Of a stretch of DNA of 34,413 bases, positions 24,907-32,777 are shown piece by piece. The DNA is from Emcibacter sp. (GTDB lineage: Bacteria > Pseudomonadota > Alphaproteobacteria > Sphingomonadales > Emcibacteraceae): NCBI GenBank assembly GCA_021774875.1, contig JAJFIP010000227.1, forward strand, positions 1-34,413. The letters are read 5' to 3'. The translations under genes were made by a program, and so were the position numbers. How positions within the stretch are numbered: position 1 is the stretch's first letter; each line of letters opens with the position of its first letter. The notes under the pieces were generated by a model that did not search any database, was not told the DNA's origin, and was given only the letters and a program-made list of their open reading frames with translations.

Positions 24907-26091
24907 ATGACACTAGAAATCGAGGAAAAAATCATAGCCGGTGGAGGACCGGAAGATAATATGATTGTTCGACATCTCGTACTTCGTGGCAGCCAGTTTG
25001 ATATAGGCAAACATATGGCTGCTCTTGCCATTAATCGTTATGAATATAGCGCACCATTATCAGTTGATCCCTTAATGTCAGATGTTAAGCGTGAATATAT
25101 TCAAAAAAAATGGCCAACGCATTATTTGCGAATGCAAGGGGCAGCGGCGGCTTTTAACCTTGATATATTAGACTCTGACTATGATTTCTATGAACTGTAT
25201 TATTCTCCGGGAACGCCGCCGCCGGGCTGTTCCAATATTTATTATCCAAGAACGGCCAATGGCCATGCAATGCTGAGCAGGAATTATGATCTGTCAACGG
25301 GTGTTGATCCCGTTTCCACCAGAGAACCGTACTTAATGGAAGTATATCCTGATGAAGGATATTCGTATCTTTCTATGTGTGCTTATGACTTGTTGGGGGG
25401 GACGACAGACGGGATAAATTCAGAAGGCTTGAGCGTTGCCCTGTTAGCTGACCTTGAAACCGCATTATCGGTTACGGACCCGGAGCATCCTGCGGGGATA
25501 TATGATTATGAAGGAACCATGTTTTCGGGCCGGATGGCCGCAGGAGTAAGCGAGATGCAGGTTTCTCGTTTTATCCTGGAAACCTGTAAAAATGTAGATG
25601 AAGCAAAGCGGGCCTTGTTAACCCTATTGTCTCATTACCGGGTAATACCATTGCATTATATCATTGGTGATCGCCATGGAAATGGCTTTGTTTTTGAAGG
25701 CTCGATGCAGGGCCATTTGCCAAGGTTCATTGATTGTAATGGTTCTGCTCTCCCCGTAACTAATCACCCAATCAGGGGGCGTAAAGTTACAAAGCATGAA
25801 TTGATTGATGAATCTGTCGGTCGGTTAGAGGAGCTGAAACGCAGAATAAAGACCAATGATGGTCCTATAGATTTTCCTCATATTAAAGCCAATGCAGAAA
25901 GTGTTGCCGCTGTGTCGCCAGTTGGTGAAGGACAATATGCGGGTGAAGTCGTGTCCAGAACATTGTGGCATAGTTTTTATGACCTGAATGAGCGATCACT
26001 AATAATAAACTATTATTTGCATGATACAGGTGACGAAAACTCCCCTGTGGTTCATCGCACCTCTGATCTTCATTTCAATTTGGAAATTTGA
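24907..26091 (+). CDS. C45-family Ntn acyltransferase/amidohydrolase
   Basis: This 394-residue protein resembles acyl-CoA:6-aminopenicillanate acyltransferase proenzymes. The self-cleavage site is visible as PPPGCSN with C108 as the new N-terminal nucleophile, so a short N-terminal chain and a long catalytic chain are expected. Further marks are LSRNYDLS and DLLGGTTDGINSEGLSVALL. Known family members transfer or hydrolyse acyl groups on amines. Here, next to a hydratase-family gene and a transporter, it probably cleaves or exchanges an N-acyl bond in the cytoplasm. No signal peptide is seen. Penicillin biosynthesis is excluded by context. Confidence 0.85.
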   Translation: MTLEIEEKIIAGGGPEDNMIVRHLVLRGSQFDIGKHMAALAINRYEYSAPLSVDPLMSDVKREYIQKKWPTHYLRMQGAAAAFNLDILDSDYDFYELYYSPGTPPPGCSNIYYPRTANGHAMLSRNYDLSTGVDPVSTREPYLMEVYPDEGYSYLSMCAYDLLGGTTDGINSEGLSVALLADLETALSVTDPEHPAGIYDYEGTMFSGRMAAGVSEMQVSRFILETCKNVDEAKRALLTLLSHYRVIPLHYIIGDRHGNGFVFEGSMQGHLPRFIDCNGSALPVTNHPIRGRKVTKHELIDESVGRLEELKRRIKTNDGPIDFPHIKANAESVAAVSPVGEGQYAGEVVSRTLWHSFYDLNERSLIINYYLHDTGDENSPVVHRTSDLHFNLEI

Positions 26092-26184
26092 GAACTTGGG
26101 GAAAAATTATTGATGTATTTTTTATCACAGGGCCTACCTCAATATTATCTATAGAGAATTTTGACCGAAAGCAGAAGTAACATT

Positions 26185-27540
26185 ATGTCGGATAATAAGT
26201 CGGTAAATCTAAGTACCATTATTCATTATGGCCTGCCCGCCACGGGCATCGGATTTATGATGTTCCTTGGCAGTGTATATTTGATGAAATATTCCACTGA
26301 CGTACTGTCAATTTCACCTTTGATTATAGGGGGCATCGTTTTTATATCAAGGATTCTGGATGCGATTACTGACCCCTTGGTGGGATATTACAGTGACAAG
26401 TCCACCAGCAAAATGGGTCGGAGAAGGCCCTGGATATTAGCATCGTCCATACCGATTTTTATCTTTTTTTATATGATGTGGTGTCCGCCTGCTGTTCTCT
26501 CTGGATATTTGCTAATACTCTGGATGGGAACGGGCGTCATATTATTCTATACCGCTGCGACATTGTTTATTATTCCTCATTTTTCTTTGGGCGCGGAATT
26601 GAGTGATAGTTATCATGTCAGAACCAAAATATTTGGTTTTCGTCACGGATTTGATCAGCTTGGCTATTTATTGGCGGTTGCAGTAGGTTACTTTCTTTTT
26701 CAGGCTAGTAACCCAAGTGAATTAATGACCAGTATTACTTTATTAGGTGGCGGGACGGTTGCCATAACGATTATTATTATGGTAGTTTTTGTCAAGGAAG
26801 CACCAGCGTCACATAAAATAAAACGAGAGAAAAGTCCCTACCAGTCTTATAAAAATGTCTTTGCCAATAAATATGCCCTACGCTTGGTTATCGTATATTT
26901 ATTTGAAATTACAGGTATGATTTTTGCCTCCTCTTTCACGCCCTATATTTCTGAATATATATTAAAAACACCTGATCAAACATCTCTCTACTTGCTCATA
27001 TATATGGCTGGCTCATTTCTTGGCATACCTATCTGGGTCTATCTCTCGCGTTATTTTGGCAAGAAAAAACTATTATTTTATGCCCTTAATTTTTTGGGCC
27101 TGACGTTTGGGTCTGCTATTTTTCTACAAGAAGGAAGCATCATACATATGTATGTGATACTTTTTCTTCTTGGAATTGGTGCCGGAAGCCCAGGAGTATT
27201 GGTTGTTTCCATTCAAGCTGATATCATTGATTATGGTGAATGCCTAACTGGCAAACGTACGGAAGGGGCCTATTTTGCTGTATGGAATTTTGCCATGAAA
27301 TCCGCTACTGGTATAACTTTCCTACTTGTTGGAATTATACTGGAAACTTCAAGTTTTATCCCAAATATTGATCAGTCTGATGCAACAAAATTATGGATGC
27401 TGATAGGGTTTTCAGCAATTCCAGCACTTTGTTATTTAATCGCCGCCGGAATTTTTAAAGGCTTTAATCTGGATGAACAGCAGTATTTGAGAATTCGAAA
27501 AATCCTTGACTATAGAAAAATAAAACTCGGGGTAATTTAG
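26185..27540 (+). CDS. GPH-type cation symporter (MelB-like major facilitator)
   Basis: This integral membrane protein of 451 residues has about twelve hydrophobic segments. ATG 26185 is used; a TTG at 26161 in frame is possible. The family signature RILDAITDPLVGYYSD runs from residue 56, followed by GRRRPW at 78-83; D59 and D63 correspond to the cation-site aspartates of MelB. GPH carriers import sugars, glucuronides or other polar solutes with sodium or protons. In this cluster it would carry the substrate or a periplasmic hydrolysis product across the inner membrane. Solute identity is unknown. Confidence 0.88.
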   Translation: MSDNKSVNLSTIIHYGLPATGIGFMMFLGSVYLMKYSTDVLSISPLIIGGIVFISRILDAITDPLVGYYSDKSTSKMGRRRPWILASSIPIFIFFYMMWCPPAVLSGYLLILWMGTGVILFYTAATLFIIPHFSLGAELSDSYHVRTKIFGFRHGFDQLGYLLAVAVGYFLFQASNPSELMTSITLLGGGTVAITIIIMVVFVKEAPASHKIKREKSPYQSYKNVFANKYALRLVIVYLFEITGMIFASSFTPYISEYILKTPDQTSLYLLIYMAGSFLGIPIWVYLSRYFGKKKLLFYALNFLGLTFGSAIFLQEGSIIHMYVILFLLGIGAGSPGVLVVSIQADIIDYGECLTGKRTEGAYFAVWNFAMKSATGITFLLVGIILETSSFIPNIDQSDATKLWMLIGFSAIPALCYLIAAGIFKGFNLDEQQYLRIRKILDYRKIKLGVI

Positions 27541-27544
27541 ACTG

Positions 27545-27590
27545 CTTAGCTAAAAATGAACGCGAGTAGCGACTTTCTCTAATTTACATA
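27545..27590 (+). promoter_or_regulatory. Shared 46-bp promoter element, copy 6 (thiolase/FadB/amidase)
   Basis: It begins CTTAGCTAAA, has TGAACG at positions 13-18 and ends TCTCTAATTTACATA. It starts four bases after the symporter stop. The predicted leader is long, about 187 bases, and holds a hairpin at 27617-27639 and two copies of TAGCCGCT (27631 and 27711). Confidence 0.7.
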
Positions 27591-27616
27591 CGTAATCAAA
27601 TTCAGTTAGTTATTGC

Positions 27617-27639
27617 TATCGGCTAGATAATAGCCGCTA
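27617..27639 (+). other. Short hairpin in the thiolase leader
   Basis: CGGCTA (27620-27625) pairs with TAGCCG (27631-27636) around the loop GATAA; after one mismatch two more bases pair. A T-rich stretch follows from 27643. It could be a weak terminator for the symporter gene or a leader structure, as it lies downstream of the predicted start at about 27590. Confidence 0.35.
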
Positions 27640-27777
27640 TGAATTTATTTGATTTTATTTAGATCCGTAAATTATGAAATATTTCAATAATATATTTAGA
27701 ATCAATATATTAGCCGCTTATGTGTAATTTTCCCAGTGGATTTTATTATAGATAATTGCGGATAAGAAAAGGTAATA

Positions 27778-28992
27778 GTGAAAATGACAAATCGAGCATA
27801 TATTTATGATGCTATTCGTACCCCCCGTAGCAAAGGTAAACCGGGGGGCAGTCTGAACGAAGTAAAACCCTTTGAATTGGCAGCAGGGCTACTTCGGGAA
27901 CTACAATCCCGTCACGACCTGGATACCAGTTATGTGGATGATATTGTCATGGGCTGTGTCGGCCCCATAGGTGAACAGGGTGGAAATGTGACCCAGATGG
28001 CTGTGCAAATGGCTGATTGGGACGAGAGTGTTGCTGCAGTACAGTTAAATCGTTATTGCGCTTCTGGTTTGGAGGCCGTCAATATTGCTGCGCAGAAAGT
28101 GGCATCTGGTTGGGAACAACTGGTTGTTGCTGGTGGTGTGGAAAGTATGTCTCGGGTTCCAATGGGCTCAGACGGCGGGGCGGCGTTTATGGACCCGGAA
28201 GTAGCCTTGCATTCGCTGTCCGTGTCTCAGGGTATTGGGGCCGACATGATTGCAACATTGGAAGGGTGGAGCCGTGAAGATGTTGACGTTTTTGCTTTGG
28301 TATCTCAGCAGCGTGCGGCCAATGCCCGTGATCAAGGATATTTTAATGGGTCCGTCATACCAGTTAAGGATCGTAACGGGATTACAATTCTGGCAGAAGA
28401 TAATTTTATCAGGCCTGGGACCACTCTCGAGGCACTGGGAGGATTAAATCCTTCTTTTGAAAAGGCAAGCCGCATGGGAATGGCGGAGATGATCCTGTCA
28501 AAATATAACAGCGTTGAAAAAATTAATCATGTCCATACGCCGGGAAATTCTTCCGGTATTGTCGATGGGGCCAGCGCGGTTCTTATTGGCAGTGAAAAGG
28601 CAGGTCAGGATATTGGCCTGAAGCCACGCGGGCGCGTTGTGGCAACGGCGGTGACATCGACTGACCCTATAATCATGTTAACTGGCCCCGGTCCGGCAGC
28701 AAAAAAATGTTTGGCGACAGCAGGCCTAACCACCAGTGATATTGATCTTTGGGAAATCAACGAGGCTTTTGCCTCTGTCGCCATGCGGTATATGAAAGAT
28801 CTGGGGGTTTCACATGATGTTACCAATGTGAATGGTGGTGCTATAGCCATGGGGCATCCTTTGGGGGCCACGGGTGCCATGCTTGTAAGCACCATATTGG
28901 ATGAACTGGAACGTCGAGGACTAAAGCGTGCCATGCTGTCTCTTTGTGTTGGCGGCGGTATGGGCATCTCAACCATTATTGAACGTGTGTAA
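27778..28992 (+). CDS. Thiolase, FadA-type, paired with FadB/FadJ-like enzyme
   Basis: This 404-residue thiolase. GTG 27778 has AAAAGG five bases upstream; ATG 27784 is an alternative. The catalytic residues are C94 in [12 protein letters not shown]360 in [10 protein letters not shown] and C390 in LCVGGGMG. It would release acetyl-CoA in the last step of beta-oxidation. The immediate neighbour is a bifunctional hydratase/dehydrogenase 24 bases downstream, the usual two-subunit trifunctional arrangement. It is clearly distinct in sequence from the thiolase at 18018-19202. Confidence 0.9.
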   Translation: MKMTNRAYIYDAIRTPRSKGKPGGSLNEVKPFELAAGLLRELQSRHDLDTSYVDDIVMGCVGPIGEQGGNVTQMAVQMADWDESVAAVQLNRYCASGLEAVNIAAQKVASGWEQLVVAGGVESMSRVPMGSDGGAAFMDPEVALHSLSVSQGIGADMIATLEGWSREDVDVFALVSQQRAANARDQGYFNGSVIPVKDRNGITILAEDNFIRPGTTLEALGGLNPSFEKASRMGMAEMILSKYNSVEKINHVHTPGNSSGIVDGASAVLIGSEKAGQDIGLKPRGRVVATAVTSTDPIIMLTGPGPAAKKCLATAGLTTSDIDLWEINEAFASVAMRYMKDLGVSHDVTNVNGGAIAMGHPLGATGAMLVSTILDELERRGLKRAMLSLCVGGGMGISTIIERV

Positions 28993-29016
28993 TCCAGATA
29001 ACCTAGTCAGGAAAAA

Positions 29017-31170
29017 ATGATGAGTGGATTTAAATATGAAAAAGACAGTGACGGTATTGTTACTGTAACTATGGATATGACCGGGCCGGTTAATGCCATG
29101 AATGATGAATATCATCAGGCCATGAGCAGCACCATTGAGAATCTGGAGGCTGAAACTGATCTTTCAGGAGTAGTGATAACATCCGCGAAGAAGACCTTTT
29201 TTGCTGGCGGAGACCTGAATGATTTAGCCACAGCCCCGCAAGGGTGCGAAGAAGCTTTTTTTCATGGCGTTGAGGCGGCAAAATCGGTAATGCGGCGTTT
29301 CGAAAAACTGCCGGTACCTGTGGTCGCGGCAATCAATGGTGCGGCGATTGGCGGGGGATTTGAAATTTGCCTGGCCTGTAATTATCGTATAGCCTGGAAT
29401 GATAAATCCGTCACCGTTGGTATGCCTGAAGTTAATCTGGGGCTAATGCCGGGGGCAGGTGGTGTGGTTCGACTAACCAATATGCTGGGTATTGAAAGGG
29501 CGCTACCTTTTCTTATAGAAGGCAAAATTCTTAAGGTAGTGAATGCCCTTGAGGCTGGTTTTATAGATGAAACAGTTGAAAGTCTGGATAATCTTGTCCC
29601 CTGTGCCAAGGCTTGGGTTCTGGAACATAAATCTGATGAATTATCGGCTATTCAACCTTGGGATCAGAAGGGCCGAAAGATTCCCGGGGGCAATGCCTAT
29701 AGTCTGGAATTAGTTCCTATTATATTTACAGCCCCAGGCCTGTTGCGCAAAAAGACCCGTGGATTGTTACCGGCACCGGAACGTATCCTAGAAACAGCAG
29801 TGGAAGCTTTGCGTCTGGACTTTGACACAGCTTTACTGGTTGAATCACGCAATTTTGTTTCCTTGATTACGACACCACAGGCTAAAAATATGATGTCATC
29901 ATTGTTTTTTCAGTTAAATCAGGTGAATGGTGGGGCCAGCCGTCCGAAGGATATAGCACCAAGTACAATTAAAAGAGTTGGCATCATTGGGGCTGGAATG
30001 ATGGGGCAGGGTATTGCCTATGTTTCGGCAATATCCGGTATAGAAGTGATATTGAAAGATGTTACAAAGGAAGCCGCTGAAAAAGGTAAGGCTTATTCGG
30101 AAAAACTTTTGGATAAACGTATTTCCCGTGGCCGCAGTGATGAGACTAAAAAGATTGAAATTCTGCAACGAATTAAACCGACAGAGGATAATGAAGACTT
30201 GCGAGGCTGCGATCTGATTATTGAAGCAGTATTCGAAAATGTTGATTTAAAAAATGATATTACTAATTCTTGTGAAGGATTATTGGCTGAAGGTGGTATT
30301 TGGGGCTCTAATACATCCACTCTACCCATCACGGGATTGGCCAAAGCCAGTAAAAGGCCGGAGAATTTCATAGGATTGCATTTCTTTTCTCCTGTGGACA
30401 GGATGGCTCTGGTAGAAATTATTTGCGGTGAAAAAACCAGCGATGAAACCCTGGCAAAGGCATTTGATTATACTCGCCAAATCAGAAAAACACCTATTGT
30501 TGTAAATGATTCTTTGGGATTCTTTACATCCCGAACCTTTAGTACACAGTTGGGGGAAGCCTCACAAATGGTGTCGGAAGGTATTCATCCGGTCCGCATA
30601 GAGTCATTAAGCAAAGCACTTGGTATGCCCGTTGGCCCGTTGCTTGTTCATGATCAGGTGAGCCTTAAACTCGGCGTTGATGTGGCCGAAACTCAGAGAG
30701 AGTCTGGGTTGCTTGATAAAACCGCTATTGACCCTACACCGGAGGGGACAAAATTGGTCACTGATCTGGTAAAAATACATGATCGTGGTGGGCGTCAATA
30801 TGGCGGAGGTTATTATGATTACGATGAAAATGGTAAACATATTTGGCCTAAATTGGTTGAACTTTATTACAAACCAGAGCTGAATATAAGTGACCGAGAG
30901 ATTAAAGATCGTCTCTTATTTAGATCAGTTATTGAAAGCCTTAAATGTCTGGAAGAAGGTGTGCTTCGTAGCGTGGCAGATGGAAATATTGGCTCTCTTA
31001 TGGGGATCGGGGCACCAAAATGGACAGGAGGCTACATCCAGTTTGTCAATACTTACGGGCTGGAGCGTTTTGTGGATCGCTGCCATGAGCTGGAAGAAAA
31101 TTATGGCTCTCGTTTTATTGTTCCGAACATTGTTAAAGCTAAAATAGCTTCTGGAGACCTGTTTAATTAA
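29017..31170 (+). CDS. Bifunctional enoyl-CoA hydratase/(S)-3-hydroxyacyl-CoA dehydrogenase (FadB/FadJ type)
   Basis: This 717-residue fusion starts at ATG 29017 after AGGA. The N-terminal crotonase domain keeps both catalytic glutamates, E115 in GGGFEICLA and E138 in GMPEVNLGL. The middle Rossmann domain has GAGMMG at 325-330, and the dehydrogenase catalytic pair is H455 in GLHFFSPVDRM and E467. The C-terminal dehydrogenase domain follows. It hydrates enoyl-CoA to the (S)-3-hydroxy form and oxidises it with NAD, opposite in stereochemistry to the MaoC/SDR pair elsewhere in the window. It is co-transcribed with the thiolase before it and the amidase after it. Confidence 0.93.
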   Translation: MMSGFKYEKDSDGIVTVTMDMTGPVNAMNDEYHQAMSSTIENLEAETDLSGVVITSAKKTFFAGGDLNDLATAPQGCEEAFFHGVEAAKSVMRRFEKLPVPVVAAINGAAIGGGFEICLACNYRIAWNDKSVTVGMPEVNLGLMPGAGGVVRLTNMLGIERALPFLIEGKILKVVNALEAGFIDETVESLDNLVPCAKAWVLEHKSDELSAIQPWDQKGRKIPGGNAYSLELVPIIFTAPGLLRKKTRGLLPAPERILETAVEALRLDFDTALLVESRNFVSLITTPQAKNMMSSLFFQLNQVNGGASRPKDIAPSTIKRVGIIGAGMMGQGIAYVSAISGIEVILKDVTKEAAEKGKAYSEKLLDKRISRGRSDETKKIEILQRIKPTEDNEDLRGCDLIIEAVFENVDLKNDITNSCEGLLAEGGIWGSNTSTLPITGLAKASKRPENFIGLHFFSPVDRMALVEIICGEKTSDETLAKAFDYTRQIRKTPIVVNDSLGFFTSRTFSTQLGEASQMVSEGIHPVRIESLSKALGMPVGPLLVHDQVSLKLGVDVAETQRESGLLDKTAIDPTPEGTKLVTDLVKIHDRGGRQYGGGYYDYDENGKHIWPKLVELYYKPELNISDREIKDRLLFRSVIESLKCLEEGVLRSVADGNIGSLMGIGAPKWTGGYIQFVNTYGLERFVDRCHELEENYGSRFIVPNIVKAKIASGDLFN

Positions 31171-31197
31171 ATTTCCTGGCAAATAAAGAGTTTTTAT

Positions 31198-32622
31198 ATG
31201 ATAAAAGAATATGCAGATTTGGATGCAGTGGCACTGACGGAATTGGTCAGCACCGGGCAGGTGAGTGCGCGCGAAGTTGTTGAAACTGCAATTGCCGCAG
31301 CAGAAGAACTTAATTCAAAACTTAATGCCATAGTTATCCCAACATTTGAAACGGCACTGGAGCAGACAAAAAATATTTCATCAGGGCCGCTCGCGGGCGT
31401 ACCATTTCTGATAAAAGATATGGTAGCGGTTAAGGGTGTGCCCTGTAATTTAGGCAGTCGTTTGTGGGCAGATATGATCCCGGATTTTGACTCTGAGATC
31501 ATCAAACGGTATCGGCGTGCAGGATTGATTTTATTGGGGCAAAGTAATCAACCTGAGCTGGGTTTGACAGCTACAACCGAGGGAGCATTTTCCGGGAAAT
31601 GTCATAATCCCTGGAATTTGGATCATAGTCCTGGCGGTTCCAGTGGCGGCTCTGCGGCAGCTGTGGCTGCCCGTATTGTTCCGGCTGCCCATGCGGCAGA
31701 TGGCGGTGGTTCCATCAGGGGGCCGGCATCATGTTGTGGTTTGGTTGGGTTAAAGCCCTCTAGGGGCAGAACCACATTAGCCCCTTCCAAAGGGGAAGGC
31801 TGGGGCGGGGCTTCTACGGCTCATGCAGTGACCCGTTCGATAAGAGACAGTGCATTGATCCTTGATGTTAGTCACGGAGCCGTGCCCGGTGATCCTTACC
31901 ATCCCCCATATTTTGGCGGTTCGTATTTTAAACAGCATAGGCAGGATCCGGGAAAGTTAAAAATAGCGCTTGATCTGAAACCAATAACAGGAAAGCCAGT
32001 TCACCCGGAATGTCTGAAAGCTGTTGATAATACAGCACGTCAACTTGAAAATCTTGGCCATCAAATAGTTGTGGAAAGTCCTATATTTGATCGACAACGA
32101 TTGCTAAAAGTATCGGCTGATGTTGTTGTGGCATCAATTGCCCAAACCGTGGACAGCAGAGCAGCAGAATTAGGTCGTTCGCTAGAGAAGGATGATATTG
32201 AGCCATATACGTGGCTATGTGTAAATGAAGGCAGAAAAATTTCTGCGGGTGATTATATTCAGGGAATTAATTTTTATCATGAAGTAGGCCGAACTATTGC
32301 TGATTTTTTCTCAGATTACGATTTGATCCTGAGTCCGACACATCTTACGCCGCCGCCCCTGCTGGGTTGGATAGATACCCAATCTGATGACCTAGATACA
32401 TATAGAGCCAGAATGGAAGAATTCTGGGGGTTTACCAGTTTATATAACGCCAGTGGCAGTCCGGCTATTTCCCTACCATTACATGAAACGAAGGCTGGCT
32501 TGCCGATTGGGGTACAATTGGCGGCTGATTTCGGTAATGAATTGCTTTTGCTGCAAATCGGGCATCAGTTGGAACAGGCAATGCCTTGGATTCATCGAAA
32601 GCCTATGGTTTGTACTAAGTAG
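31198..32622 (+). CDS. Amidase-signature hydrolase, NylA-like
   Basis: This 474-residue amidase-signature enzyme has the Ser-cisSer-Lys triad K73 (LIKD), S148 (GGSSGGS) and S172 (DGGGSIRGP). The order and spacing agree with 6-aminohexanoate cyclic-dimer hydrolase (NylA), where the two serines are also 24 residues apart. It is cytoplasmic and cleaves linear or cyclic amides. It is the third gene of the FadA/FadB operon, which links amide hydrolysis to beta-oxidation. The invariant TAG of the next promoter element overlaps its stop codon. A bile-acid, lactam or N-acyl-amine substrate is possible; the sequence does not decide. Confidence 0.88.
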   Translation: MIKEYADLDAVALTELVSTGQVSAREVVETAIAAAEELNSKLNAIVIPTFETALEQTKNISSGPLAGVPFLIKDMVAVKGVPCNLGSRLWADMIPDFDSEIIKRYRRAGLILLGQSNQPELGLTATTEGAFSGKCHNPWNLDHSPGGSSGGSAAAVAARIVPAAHAADGGGSIRGPASCCGLVGLKPSRGRTTLAPSKGEGWGGASTAHAVTRSIRDSALILDVSHGAVPGDPYHPPYFGGSYFKQHRQDPGKLKIALDLKPITGKPVHPECLKAVDNTARQLENLGHQIVVESPIFDRQRLLKVSADVVVASIAQTVDSRAAELGRSLEKDDIEPYTWLCVNEGRKISAGDYIQGINFYHEVGRTIADFFSDYDLILSPTHLTPPPLLGWIDTQSDDLDTYRARMEEFWGFTSLYNASGSPAISLPLHETKAGLPIGVQLAADFGNELLLLQIGHQLEQAMPWIHRKPMVCTK

Positions 32623-32663
32623 GAAAATATGAACCAAAGGTGGTTTTATTTTTAATTTACTTA
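32618..32663 (+). promoter_or_regulatory. Shared 46-bp promoter element, copy 7 (CehA/McbA-like gene)
   Basis: It begins AGTAGGAAAA, has TGAACC at 13-18 as in copy 3, and ends TTTTTAATTTACTTA. Its invariant TAG is the stop codon of the amidase. The -10-like hexamer is TTTAAT; the predicted leader is about 114 bases. The middle includes a small dyad AACCA/TGGTT (32632-32645). It weakens only at positions 1, 2 and 45-46 of the family pattern. Confidence 0.62.
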
Positions 32664-32777
32664 ATTTGGCTCTGTAATAAGCTTGAAGACATAAGATAAA
32701 TCTTTCCATAAGGAAAATCTGTCTGCTTTAAAATGCTGTAATATTTTTATAAGATGTATCCTGATAGGAGATGCAAT

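Noticed and set aside
32632-32653. AACCA/TGGTT hairpin plus T-rich run as terminator of the amidase gene
   Set aside because: The stem is only 5 bp and lies inside promoter element copy 7, which explains the sequence better.
8237-32663. The 46-bp repeats as ends of a mobile element or MITE
   Set aside because: Copies are imperfect, keep one orientation relative to downstream genes, have no target duplications that I can see, and enclose no transposase.
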